A DNA stretch of 64,000 nt from SG8-41 sp964521405 (GTDB taxonomy: Bacteria > Pseudomonadota > Gammaproteobacteria > Burkholderiales > SG8-41), in contig CAZFRR010000085.1 in the NCBI GenBank assembly GCA_964521405.1, positions 50,816 through 114,815 on the forward strand. The letters run 5' to 3'. The notes under the pieces are model-generated. The model searched no databases, was not told the origin of the DNA, and saw only the letters and a list, made by a program, of their open reading frames with translations. Of this stretch, positions 38,526 to 46,807 are shown piece after piece. Each line of letters opens with the position of its first letter. The first letter of the stretch is position 1. Made by a program: the position numbers and the translations under genes.

Positions 38526-39392
38526 ATGGCCATGAACTACGACCGCGCGCGCCAGGACCTGGGCAACATCGTGCTGCTCGAGCACGTCAACGTCTGCATC
38601 ACCGACCAGCGTCTCGCGACGATCTTCTATATTTCCGGCCTGGGACTCACGCGCGATCCCTACCTCGTGACGGGCGTGGACAACATGTGGGTCAACGTCG
38701 GCCGCCACCAGTTTCACCTGCCCACGCGCGGCATCCAGGTGTTGCGCGGCCACGTCGGCATCGTGACGCCCGACCTGGCGGCGCTCGAGCGCCGCCTGCA
38801 GAAGGTGGCGCCCTTGCTCGCGGAAACGCGTTTTACCTGGGAGCAGCGCGACGGTGCCGTCGAGGCGACCTGCCCGTGGGGCAACCGCTACCGTTGCCAT
38901 GCGCCCGCACCCGAATTCGGTGACACCGAGCTGGCGATCGCCTACGTGGAATTCGACGTGCCACCCGGCGCTGCGCGCGGCATCGCGCGTTTCTACCAGG
39001 ACATCTTCGGGGCGCATGCCGAGCTGAACGGCGTCTCCGGGAGCGAAACAGCCGCGGTTTCCGTCAGCGCTGACCAGCGGCTGCGCTTTCGTGAAACCGC
39101 GCGACCGCTGCCGGATTACGACGGACACCACGTGCAGATCTACGTCGTGGACTTCTCCGGGCCCCATCGTCGCCTGCTCGAGCGCGGGCTCATCACCGAG
39201 GAGAGCAGCGAGCACCAGTACCGCTTCCGCGATCTCGTGGATCTCGATACTGGCAAGACGCTGTTCACCCTCGAGCACGAAGTGCGCAGCCTCACGCACC
39301 CGCTCTACGCGCGCCCGCTGGTCAACCGCGACCCGGCGCAGACCAACCGCGATTACGTGCGCGGTCACGACGCTTTCCGCGGCACGTACTGA
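38526..39392 (+). CDS. Two-domain VOC-superfamily protein, function unknown
   Basis: The 288-aa protein looks like two vicinal-oxygen-chelate (glyoxalase/dioxygenase) modules. The N-terminal half has LLEHVNVCITDQRLATIFYI, an opening beta-strand and helix with a histidine; the C-terminal half has AIAYVEFDVPPGAARGIARF and ends with LFTLEHEVRS, where the glutamate would be the usual last metal ligand. The middle keeps a GRHQFHLP motif. Which residues bind metal is unclear, and I recognise no specific substrate. It lies 25 bp after purD and ahead of the Bug receptor. Confidence 0.75.
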   Translation: MAMNYDRARQDLGNIVLLEHVNVCITDQRLATIFYISGLGLTRDPYLVTGVDNMWVNVGRHQFHLPTRGIQVLRGHVGIVTPDLAALERRLQKVAPLLAETRFTWEQRDGAVEATCPWGNRYRCHAPAPEFGDTELAIAYVEFDVPPGAARGIARFYQDIFGAHAELNGVSGSETAAVSVSADQRLRFRETARPLPDYDGHHVQIYVVDFSGPHRRLLERGLITEESSEHQYRFRDLVDLDTGKTLFTLEHEVRSLTHPLYARPLVNRDPAQTNRDYVRGHDAFRGTY

Positions 39393-39445
39393 TCCGGCAA
39401 GTCCACGCCTGCGTCAGGCGGGCGCATTCACTGGTAACACCCTGC

Positions 39446-39451
39446 TAGAAT
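39446..39451 (+). promoter_or_regulatory. Extended -10 of the Bug receptor gene
   Basis: TGC precedes TAGAAT (TGCTAGAAT, 39443-39451), an extended -10. It lies 65 bp before the ATG of the receptor gene, which has a strong AGGAGG Shine-Dalgarno at 39504-39509. Confidence 0.45.
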
Positions 39452-39516
39452 TCCCGCACTGGCCCGCGAGCCGTCAGGGCCCGCTCGCGGAAGAACAGCA
39501 AAGAGGAGGCGCGCCC

Positions 39517-40494
39517 ATGCCGGTCCCCCGTCGTGTTGCATTTTGGGTTTTCGCGGCTGCGGCGCTGCTGGCCTTATCCCGGCCGGCATTGGCGCAAGAG
39601 GCCTACCCGGGCAAGAAACCGATCGAATTCGTGGTGCTGTTTCCCGCCGGCAGCTCCGCCGACGTCACCGCGCGTGTGCTGGCCGAGGGCATGGGCAGGC
39701 AGCTCGGCACCCAGATCGTGGTGGTGAACCGGCCGGGCGGCGGCGGCGCGGTTGGTTACCGCTACGTTGCCGTGCAGGCGCCCGACGGGCACCACCTGGT
39801 CTGGAATTCGAACAATATCTCCACCACCTACCACACGGGTGTGCTGCCATTCGACTACCAGACGTTCGTGCCGGTCGCGCGCGTGCAGATCGAGACCCCG
39901 CTGCTGTTCGTGAGAAACGAAGCGCCGTGGAAGAGCTTGCGCGACATCGTTCAGCAGGCCAAGGCAAATCCCGGCAAGCTCACCATCGGCAACTCCGGCT
40001 CGGGCAGCCATACCCATTTCTCCTCGGTATGGCTGTTCCGGGCGGCCGGCACTCAGGTCGTGGACGTGCCGTTCAACGCGGCGCAGGTGGTGCCGAGCCT
40101 GCTCGGTGGCCACGTCGATGCCGTGGTGCAGCTGCCGGGCGCGCTCGCGGGGCACGTGAAGTCCGGGACGGTGCGGGCGCTCGTGGCCCTCTCCGCCGCG
40201 CGCGATCCGGCTTTCCCCGATGTCCCGACTGCGCGCGAGCAGGGCGTGACCGCCGTCGCCGAGTTGTGGCGTGGCGTTGCCGCGCCCAAGGGCACGCCGG
40301 CACGCATCGTCGCCAGGCTGGAAGAGGCGATCCGCGCGACAGTGACGGGGCCCGAATTCATCAGGGCCGCGGAGAAACTCCTCGTCGCCCCCGCTTTCCT
40401 GCCGGCGGTCGAGTTCGGCCGGCTGATCGCCAAGGAAGACGCGGAAATCGCGCAGGCGGTGAAAGCGCTGGGCCTGCGGCAGGACTCCAAATAA
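39517..40494 (+). CDS. Bug-family tripartite tricarboxylate transporter receptor
   Basis: This is a periplasmic solute-binding protein of the Bug/TctC family, very expanded in Burkholderiales. The 325-aa precursor has a signal peptide ending ALAQEA, then YPGKKPIEFVVLFPAGSSAD and the VNRPGGGGAVGY loop that holds a carboxylate ligand in relatives, and the NSGSGSHTHF loop. The ligand is unknown. No TctA/TctB membrane genes lie nearby, so it is an orphan receptor, which is usual for the family. Confidence 0.9.
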   Translation: MPVPRRVAFWVFAAAALLALSRPALAQEAYPGKKPIEFVVLFPAGSSADVTARVLAEGMGRQLGTQIVVVNRPGGGGAVGYRYVAVQAPDGHHLVWNSNNISTTYHTGVLPFDYQTFVPVARVQIETPLLFVRNEAPWKSLRDIVQQAKANPGKLTIGNSGSGSHTHFSSVWLFRAAGTQVVDVPFNAAQVVPSLLGGHVDAVVQLPGALAGHVKSGTVRALVALSAARDPAFPDVPTAREQGVTAVAELWRGVAAPKGTPARIVARLEEAIRATVTGPEFIRAAEKLLVAPAFLPAVEFGRLIAKEDAEIAQAVKALGLRQDSK

Positions 40495-40524
40495 CCGGCG
40501 CACCCGCGCCGCCCGTCGCCCGCC

Positions 40525-41424
40525 GTGGATATCTCCGCCGTCAAGCAGTTTCTCACCGGGTTGCAGCAGACGATCGTCGCGAGCCTGGCGAAGATTGACG
40601 GGAGCGCATTCCGGCGCGACGAATGGGCTCGCCCCGGGGGCGGTGGGGGCATCACCCAGCTGGTCGAGGAAGGCGGCGTATTCGAGCGCGCGGGCGTGAA
40701 TTTCTCGCACGTTCACGGCGCCAATCTGCCGCCGTCGGCGAGCGCTGCGCGGCCGGAGCTCGCGGGCCGCTCGTTCCAGGCGCTGGGCGTCTCGCTGGTG
40801 CTCCACCCGCGCAATCCGTACCTTCCCACGGTGCACATGAACGTGCGCTGCTTCATGGCGGAGAAGCCCGGCGCGAGCCCGGTGTGGTGGTTCGGCGGCG
40901 GCGCGGATCTCACGCCTTACTACCCCTTCGCCGAAGACGCGCGGCATTTCCACCGCGTCTGCCGCGAAGCGCTCGAACCGTTCGGCGCGGACTGTTACCC
41001 CCGCTACAAGAAAGGGTGCGACGATTATTTTTTCCTCAAGCACCGCGCGGAGCCGCGCGGCGTCGGCGGCATTTTCTTCGACGACCTCAACCAGCCTGAT
41101 TTCGCGACCTGCTTCGCGCTCGTGCAGCGCGTGGGCGAGCACTTCCTGCCGGCTTATGTTCCCATCCTCGAGCGCCGCCGGGGGATGGTTTACGGGGAGC
41201 GCGAGCGCGCGTTCCAGGCCTACCGCCGCGGCCGCTATGTCGAATTCAACCTGGTGTACGACCGCGGCACGCTGTTCGGCCTGCAGTCAGGCGGGCGCAC
41301 CGAGTCGATCCTCATGTCGCTGCCGCCGCGGGTCGAATGGCGCTACGACTGGAAGCCCGAGCCGGGCAGCCCGGAGGAACAGCTCTACACCGAATTTCTG
41401 GTCCCGAAAAACTGGGCGGACTGA
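40525..41424 (+). CDS. hemF: Oxygen-dependent coproporphyrinogen III oxidase
   Basis: HemF makes protoporphyrinogen IX from coproporphyrinogen III with O2. The 299-aa protein shows the family signature around FFGGGADLTPYYPF, the VHMNVRCF histidine region, and YVEFNLVYDRGTLFGLQSGGRTESILMSLPP at the C-terminus. The start is GTG 40525. Use of HemF means oxygen is available. It is the last gene before a heptamer repeat and the convergent kinase gene. Confidence 0.96.
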   Translation: MDISAVKQFLTGLQQTIVASLAKIDGSAFRRDEWARPGGGGGITQLVEEGGVFERAGVNFSHVHGANLPPSASAARPELAGRSFQALGVSLVLHPRNPYLPTVHMNVRCFMAEKPGASPVWWFGGGADLTPYYPFAEDARHFHRVCREALEPFGADCYPRYKKGCDDYFFLKHRAEPRGVGGIFFDDLNQPDFATCFALVQRVGEHFLPAYVPILERRRGMVYGERERAFQAYRRGRYVEFNLVYDRGTLFGLQSGGRTESILMSLPPRVEWRYDWKPEPGSPEEQLYTEFLVPKNWAD

Positions 41425-41430
41425 GAACCA

Positions 41431-41518
41431 GTGTTGAGTTTTGAGTGTTTAGTTTTGAGTTAACCCCCAACTCAACACTCAACACTCAGCACTCAAAACT
41501 AAGAACTCAACACTCGGC
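41431..41518. repeat. Mirrored heptamer repeat (site D), longest in window
   Basis: Left: GTGTTGA, GTTTTGA, GTGTTTA, GTTTTGA, GTTAACC (41431-41465). Right: seven units ACTCAAC, ACTCAAC, ACTCAGC, ACTCAAA, ACTAAGA, ACTCAAC, ACTCGGC (41470-41518), all in 7-nt register. It lies between the convergent stops of hemF and the kinase gene. Right arm has more units than left, so repeat number changes independently in each arm. Confidence 0.85.
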
Positions 41519-41532
41519 GCCTAGCAGGCGCC
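41516..41532. other. Perfect GC hairpin after the kinase stop
   Basis: GGCGCC-TAGCA-GGCGCC is a perfect 6-bp stem with a 5-nt loop, lying 1 bp after the kinase-receiver stop (41534) and overlapping the last repeat unit. There is no T-run, so it is at best part of a terminator. Confidence 0.5.
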
Positions 41533-41533
41533 G

Positions 41534-43438
41534 TCAGAACCAGTTCCTCAGCGCTTTCACCTTGTCGAGGATCCTCTGGCTCACATCGGTGACCGCCGCC
41601 AGCGCGACCTGGTGCTGGCGGGTGAGATGGGGGTTCTGCTTGAACGACTGGTAACGGGTGAGCGCGCTGTGGGTGTGCTGCCGCAACAGGTCCGGGTTCA
41701 CCGGCTTGTTGATGAAGCGGAAAATCTGCGCCTGGTTGATGAGATCGATCACGAGCACCGAGTCGGACGCCTCGGTCAGCACGATGACGAGGATCTCGGG
41801 GTGCTCGTGCTTCAGGACCTTGAGGGCGGCCAGCGACTCCTCGCCGCGGTTCGCGATGTCGGCGATGATCAGCGCCGTTTCGTTTGCCTCGAGCAGGTCC
41901 AATGACGAGTCGAAGTCCCCGGCGTGGTGCACCGGGCAGGCGCTGCCCACGAACCGCTTCACGGCGTTGTATGTTTCCTCGCCGGCGCCGATCACCAGCA
42001 CCGCGGCGTCCATCTTGTCGGGAACGATGGGCGGGGTCGAGGCGGTCTCGGCGAGTTCCTGCGCTATCGCCGCCGCCTCGCCGATGGTGTTCAGGATATC
42101 CTGGTTGTCCCACGGCTTGGAGACAAAGCGGAACACCTCGCCTTCGTTCACGGAGCCGACGATGGACGCGAGATCCGAGTAGCCGGTCAGCAGCAATCTC
42201 ACCGTCGCCGGCGCAACGGCTTTTATCTGCCGCAGCAGTTCCACCCCCGTCATCTCCGGCATGCGCTGATCGCTCACCACGACATGGGGCTGGAATTTCC
42301 TGACGAGCTCCAGCGCTTCGGGACCGTTGGTCGCCGTGAAGACGTGGTAATTCATGCGGAAGACCGAGCGCAGCGCCGTCAGGATGCGTTCCTCGTCGTC
42401 GACGAACAGGATGCGCGGTTTCTTCGCGCCGGCGGCCCCGGGCGCGGGCGCTGCCGGGGCGGGCGCTTCCGGCGCCGGCGCTTCCGGCTGGGTCGGAACA
42501 TCGGCTTTCAACGGCGGCAGGCCGGCAATCATGCGCGCGGCCTGGATCAGCTTGGGATCGATGCGCTGAGTCGGTTCGTCCGCGATAGCGGCGGCAGCGG
42601 GCTGGCCCTGCCGGATGCTCGCCGCGATGCCTTTGACGAAAGCCTCGGAGAACTCTTTCGCGTCCTGGAAGCGCTCGGACTGCTTCTTGGCGAGCGCCTT
42701 CTGCACCGCCCAATCGAGCTGCGCCGAGATCTTCGGGTCGTGCTCGGACGGGTTGGCCGGGCGCTCATTCAACGCCTGGCGCATCACCTCGGCGTTGTTG
42801 CCGATGAACGGGCGGCGGCTGGTGAGCAGCTCGTAGGCGATCACGCCCACCGAATAGAGATCGCTGCGGGCATCGACGTCGGTGCCGAGGAACTGCTCGG
42901 GCGACATGTAGCCCGGCGAGCCCATGATCTCGCCCACCTGGGTGAGCGTGGAGGAATCGATGCGCGCAATGCCGAAGTCGGTGAGCTTCAGGCGCCCGTC
43001 GTCGTTGATCAGGATGTTGGACGGCTTGATGTCGCGGTGCACGACGCCCAGCTCGTGCGCGTAACCCAGTCCGTCGAGCAGCTGCCGGATCATCTCGCCG
43101 ACTTCCTTCAGCCCGAACTTCGCCTCGTTCTGCATGTGATGGAACAGCGACTGGCCGTTCACCAGCTCCATCACGATGTAGGCGATCTCCAGGTCCTCGC
43201 CGTAGTCGTAGATCGCGGCGATACGCGGATGGGTGAGCCGGCCCACCGCCCGCGCCTCGTGCCGGAAGCGCGTCAACGCGTATTGCAGGTCGGTGGGGTC
43301 CAGCGCCGACTTGGTGATGGTCTTGATCGCGACCGGGCGGTGGATTGCGGGATCGAACGCGCGGTAGACGACGCCCATGCCGCCCTGGCCGAGCACGCCC
43401 TGGATCTGGTACTTGCCGATCGAGCTTGGGTTGTCCAT
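41534..43438 (-). CDS. Ser/Thr protein kinase fused to two receiver domains
   Basis: The 634-aa protein has a Hanks-type kinase at residues 9-270: glycine loop GQGGMG (17-22), Lys39, HRD at 134-136, DFG at 154-156 and APE-like SPE at 179-181. A Pro/Ala linker (about 315-338) follows. Receiver 1 spans about 341-460 with Asp347-Asp348, phospho-acceptor Asp390, Thr418 and Lys441, all intact. A second receiver-like domain (about 477-600) has Asp527, Thr555 and Lys578 but lacks the acidic pair (GAGEE at 484-488), so it is probably inactive or altered. There is no transmembrane segment. It follows the histidine kinase by 20 bp, an apparent partner for receiver 1. Confidence 0.92.
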   Translation of the reverse strand: MDNPSSIGKYQIQGVLGQGGMGVVYRAFDPAIHRPVAIKTITKSALDPTDLQYALTRFRHEARAVGRLTHPRIAAIYDYGEDLEIAYIVMELVNGQSLFHHMQNEAKFGLKEVGEMIRQLLDGLGYAHELGVVHRDIKPSNILINDDGRLKLTDFGIARIDSSTLTQVGEIMGSPGYMSPEQFLGTDVDARSDLYSVGVIAYELLTSRRPFIGNNAEVMRQALNERPANPSEHDPKISAQLDWAVQKALAKKQSERFQDAKEFSEAFVKGIAASIRQGQPAAAAIADEPTQRIDPKLIQAARMIAGLPPLKADVPTQPEAPAPEAPAPAAPAPGAAGAKKPRILFVDDEERILTALRSVFRMNYHVFTATNGPEALELVRKFQPHVVVSDQRMPEMTGVELLRQIKAVAPATVRLLLTGYSDLASIVGSVNEGEVFRFVSKPWDNQDILNTIGEAAAIAQELAETASTPPIVPDKMDAAVLVIGAGEETYNAVKRFVGSACPVHHAGDFDSSLDLLEANETALIIADIANRGEESLAALKVLKHEHPEILVIVLTEASDSVLVIDLINQAQIFRFINKPVNPDLLRQHTHSALTRYQSFKQNPHLTRQHQVALAAVTDVSQRILDKVKALRNWF

Positions 43439-43458
43439 GGTGTGTCGAGTGCGCGCGC

Positions 43459-45321
43459 TCAGGCGGCTTCTGGTTCCGCTGCGGGGGGGGTCAAAGGTAG
43501 CACCACCGTGAACTTGGTGCCAATTCCGGCGGCAGAGTCCACGCTGATGCTGCCGCCGTGCTGCTGGATGATCTTGTAGACGATCGAGAGCCCGAGCCCG
43601 GTGCCCTTGCCCACGTCCTTGGTGGTGAAGAAAGGATCGAAGATCTTGGGCAGGACCTCCGCCGGGATGCCTTTGCCGTTGTCCTGCACCTCGACCGCGA
43701 CGTGCTCGCCGTCCTGGCGGCGCGTGGTGAGCGTGATCACGCCCCGCCCGCTCTCGATCGCCTGCGCCGCATTGTTGATGAGGTTCAGGAACACCTGGTT
43801 CACCTGCGAAGGCGAGCAGGTGACCGGCGGGATGTCGCCGAAATTCTTCTTGACGGTATGGCCCTTCAACTCGTGCTTGGCGAGGAGCAGCGTGCTCTCG
43901 AGCCCCTCGTTCAGGTTGAAGCTCGCCATCTTGCTGCGGTCGAGCCGCGAGAAGTTCTTGAGGTTCACCACGATCTCGGAGATCTGGTTGATGCCGTAGA
44001 GCCCGTCCTTCAAGAGCGTCTGCAGCTCCTCCAGCACGTGGTGTTCCTTGAAGTGCCCGATCAGCTGCTCGGTCAGCGCGAATTGCTGCGCCAGCTGGTG
44101 GGGGTTGGCCGTTCCCGAGCGCAGCAGGTCGAGCAGCTTCTCCGATTCGGCGACCAGCTGGGCGAGAGCGGGCAGCTTCCCCGTCACCGAGCCGAGGCTG
44201 TTCTTGACGTAGGCAAGCGGCGTGTTGATCTCGTGCGCCACGCCCGCGACCATCTGGCCCAGCGAGGACATCTTTTCGGTCTGGATCAACTGCGATTCCG
44301 AATCCTTCAGCTGCCGTAGCGCTTCCGACAGCTCGCGGGTGCGCTCGATGACGCGCCGCTCCAGTTCCTCGTTCGCGGCGTTGAGCAGCCGGTAGCTGGC
44401 AACGAGGCGCGTCGCCAGGTAGGCGAGCAGGATCAGCAACGCGCCGGAGTAAGCGACGAGATAGGCGCGATAGAACTCCTGGTCGATGAGCGCGGCCTCC
44501 AGCTCGCCGGAGAACGCGGTGGCCAGGCTGTCGACGCGCGGCCCGGCGGTGAGAAACGATACTTTCGCGAACAGTTCCTGCTCGGCCGCCCTGGCGCCGA
44601 GCAGCTGCTGCACCAGGTCGTCCAGGCGCAGGATGCCGTCGCGCAGCGCCGGCGGCAGCCGGCCCGCCGCCTGGCGCAGGTCGGACACGGCCGCCTCGAC
44701 GAGCTTGCGCTGCGCTTCGCTCGGGGCGAAGTAATAGCGCTGCGCCTCGGCGATCGCCTGCACCGCCGTGCTTTCCGTCGCCACCAGGCGCTCCCGGTCG
44801 CGAAACTCCTGCCATGATCCCCGCACCAGGGCGGCAATCTCGGCGTCGGACGCCAGCACGCGCGTGAAAGTCTGCCGGGTAGCGGCGCTGGTCTGCCTGA
44901 ACTTTTCAACCATCTCGGCTTTTTGGGAGAAGGCGGCGAGCAGATCCGGCAGGCTGCGCAGTAACACCGGGCTGCCGAGCGCCCGGGCGTCGGCGGCGAG
45001 TTCCTTCTGGATGCGGGCGAGCGTCGGGCCCTGGTCTGCAACCGGCAGCTGTTGCGGGCCGAGCTCGAAACGCAGCCGCCAGGCATCCACATCCCAGCGC
45101 GCGTCGATTTCCTTCAACCCCCGCAACGCCGCCAGCACTTCATGGCCGCGCTTGATATCGACGCCCTGGGTCTTGAAGTAGAGGAAGCCCAGGATGGCGG
45201 CGAGCGCGACGCAGCCCGCGGCGATGAGCGCGCGGCGCGCGGCCTTCATCGCCAGGATGCGCTGCAACTTTGCCAGGGGGGCGGTGGTCTCGGTCATCGT
45301 GCGTTCATTCATCGAGCTCAT
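43459..45321 (-). CDS. Membrane sensor histidine kinase with helical periplasmic domain
   Basis: The 620-aa protein has two transmembrane helices (about 30-50 and 285-308) around a long, all-helical periplasmic domain of about 230 residues, which resembles the DAHL-type sensor domains of histidine kinases. A coiled coil (310-345) leads to a HisKA-type region with the H-box VAGVAHEINTP (His363). The ATPase domain has NLINNAAQAI (N box), DNGKGIP, FDPFFTTK and GTGLGLS. The start at 45321 follows livF by 9 bp; starts at 45312 and 45297 also exist. It is placed at the end of the liv operon and just before the kinase-receiver protein. Confidence 0.92.
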   Translation of the reverse strand: MSSMNERTMTETTAPLAKLQRILAMKAARRALIAAGCVALAAILGFLYFKTQGVDIKRGHEVLAALRGLKEIDARWDVDAWRLRFELGPQQLPVADQGPTLARIQKELAADARALGSPVLLRSLPDLLAAFSQKAEMVEKFRQTSAATRQTFTRVLASDAEIAALVRGSWQEFRDRERLVATESTAVQAIAEAQRYYFAPSEAQRKLVEAAVSDLRQAAGRLPPALRDGILRLDDLVQQLLGARAAEQELFAKVSFLTAGPRVDSLATAFSGELEAALIDQEFYRAYLVAYSGALLILLAYLATRLVASYRLLNAANEELERRVIERTRELSEALRQLKDSESQLIQTEKMSSLGQMVAGVAHEINTPLAYVKNSLGSVTGKLPALAQLVAESEKLLDLLRSGTANPHQLAQQFALTEQLIGHFKEHHVLEELQTLLKDGLYGINQISEIVVNLKNFSRLDRSKMASFNLNEGLESTLLLAKHELKGHTVKKNFGDIPPVTCSPSQVNQVFLNLINNAAQAIESGRGVITLTTRRQDGEHVAVEVQDNGKGIPAEVLPKIFDPFFTTKDVGKGTGLGLSIVYKIIQQHGGSISVDSAAGIGTKFTVVLPLTPPAAEPEAA

Positions 45322-45330
45322 TCACCCGGC

Positions 45331-46035
45331 TCATTCACCCAGATAGGCCTGCCGCACCTGGGGATTGGCCAGCAGGCGCTGCGCGCTGTCGGCCGCCGCG
45401 ATAAGGCCGCTCTCCATCACGTAGCCGCGATGGCAGGTCTCGAGCGCCAGCCGGGCGTTCTGCTCCACCAGCAGCAGCGTCGCGCCCTCGGCGGCGATGG
45501 CGCGTATGGTCTCGAAGATCTTCTGCACCATCAGTGGAGCGAGTCCCATGCTGGGTTCGTCAAGCAGCAGCAGCCGCGGCCGGCCCATCAACGCCCGCCC
45601 GATCGCCAGCATCTGCTGCTCGCCGCCGGAGAGCGTTCCGGCAAGCTGCCGGCGCCGCTCGGCCAGCCGCGGCAGGCGTTCGTATACCCGGTCGAAATCG
45701 GCTTTGATTCGGTTAGCGTCGCGGCGGCTGTAGGCGCCCATCGCGAGGTTCTCCTCCACGGTGAGCCGCCCGAATACGCCGCGTCCCTCAGGCACCAGTG
45801 CCAGCCCGGCCCGGACCAGCTCGTATGCCGGGCGCGCTGTTATGTCGGCACCATTATAGAGGATGCTGCCGGACGCTGGCTTCAGCAGGCCGGCGAGCGC
45901 CTTTAACGTCGTCGTCTTGCCGGCACCGTTGGCGCCGATCAGCGTGACGAGCTCCCCCGCGCGCACTACGAGGTCGATGCCTTTGACGGCATTGATGCCG
46001 CCGTAGGAGACCTTGAGCCCCTTGACCTCAAGCAA
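45331..46035 (-). CDS. livF: Branched-chain amino acid/amide ABC transporter ATPase LivF
   Basis: One of two ATPases of a HAAT-type ABC importer. The 234-aa protein has Walker A GANGAGKTT, signature LSGGEQQMLAIGRAL, Walker B LLLLDEPSMGL and a switch His-like region. It overlaps livG by 8 bp. The subfamily (LivF) is recognised from the LEVKGLKVSYGGINAVKG start and the LVPEGRGVFGRLTVEENL segment. The downstream neighbour is the histidine kinase. Confidence 0.94.
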   Translation of the reverse strand: MLEVKGLKVSYGGINAVKGIDLVVRAGELVTLIGANGAGKTTTLKALAGLLKPASGSILYNGADITARPAYELVRAGLALVPEGRGVFGRLTVEENLAMGAYSRRDANRIKADFDRVYERLPRLAERRRQLAGTLSGGEQQMLAIGRALMGRPRLLLLDEPSMGLAPLMVQKIFETIRAIAAEGATLLLVEQNARLALETCHRGYVMESGLIAAADSAQRLLANPQVRQAYLGE

Positions 46036-46807
46036 AATCGCCTCCGAGATAGGCGGCGATGACGGCGGGATCGCGCCGCACCTCCGGTGGCGCGCCCTCC
46101 GCGATTTTGCGGCCGTAATCGAGCACCGCCACGCGGTCGCACAGCCCCATCACGAGCTTCACATCGTGCTCGATCAGGAGCAGCGTCATGCCGTCGCCGC
46201 GGATTCTCCCGAGCAGGCGCGCGAGCTCCCCGCGCTCGGTGGCGTTCATGCCGGCGGCCGGCTCGTCGAGCGCGAGGAGCTTCGGGTCGGTCGCCAGCGC
46301 GCGCGCAATCTCGAGTCGCCGCTGGTCGCCGTAAGAGAGCGAGTACGCGGGTTCCGCGGCGCGGCTGGCGATGCCGACGTATTCGAGCAGCGCGTAGGCC
46401 CGGCTGGCAATCGAGGCCTCTTCGGCGCGGGTCGCCGCATCCCGCAGCACCGCGCCGAGCACGCCGGCGCGCGTGCGCGCGTGGCGTCCCACCATCACGT
46501 TCTCGAGCGCGCTCATGTTGGCGAAGAGACGGATGTTCTGGAAGGTGCGCGCGATGCCGCAGGCTGCGATCCGGTGTGGCTTGATACCGGTCACGCGCTC
46601 CCCGTCGAAGATGAATTCGCCGGCGTCGGGCGGGTAGAGCCCGGTCAGCACGTTGAAGAGCGTGGTCTTGCCCGCGCCATTGGGCCCGATCAGGCCGAAG
46701 ATCTCGCCGCGCCTGACCGTGAGCGAGACCGCCGCGAGCGCGGCCAGCCCCCCGAAGCGCTTGCTGACCGAGCTGGCGGCAAGGAGCGGCGCGTCAGCGT
46801 GCAACAT
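46028..46807 (-). CDS. livG: Branched-chain amino acid/amide ABC transporter ATPase LivG
   Basis: The second ATPase of the importer, 259 aa from ATG 46807 (MLHADAPLLAASSVSKRFGG); GTG 46822 is an alternative. It has Walker A GPNGAGKTTLFNVLTG, the LivG-specific GIARTFQNIRLFANMSALEN, signature LSYGDQRRLEIARAL and Walker B LLALDEPAAGMN. It overlaps livM by 14 bp and livF by 8 bp. Confidence 0.94.
   Translation of the reverse strand: MLHADAPLLAASSVSKRFGGLAALAAVSLTVRRGEIFGLIGPNGAGKTTLFNVLTGLYPPDAGEFIFDGERVTGIKPHRIAACGIARTFQNIRLFANMSALENVMVGRHARTRAGVLGAVLRDAATRAEEASIASRAYALLEYVGIASRAAEPAYSLSYGDQRRLEIARALATDPKLLALDEPAAGMNATERGELARLLGRIRGDGMTLLLIEHDVKLVMGLCDRVAVLDYGRKIAEGAPPEVRRDPAVIAAYLGGDFA

Noticed and set aside
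41431..41518. CRISPR-like array at the hemF junction
   Set aside because: Units are 7 nt and directly adjacent, with a mirrored arm; there are no 20-40 nt repeats with unique spacers and no cas genes.
41516..41532. Rho-independent terminator for the kinase gene
   Set aside because: The stem is perfect but there is no T-run on either strand, so I list it only as a hairpin.
43439..44815. Upstream extension of the kinase-receiver reading frame across the histidine kinase gene
   Set aside because: The frame stays open only because of high GC; the kinase fold begins at MDNPSSIGKY, and the other frame there encodes a complete histidine kinase.
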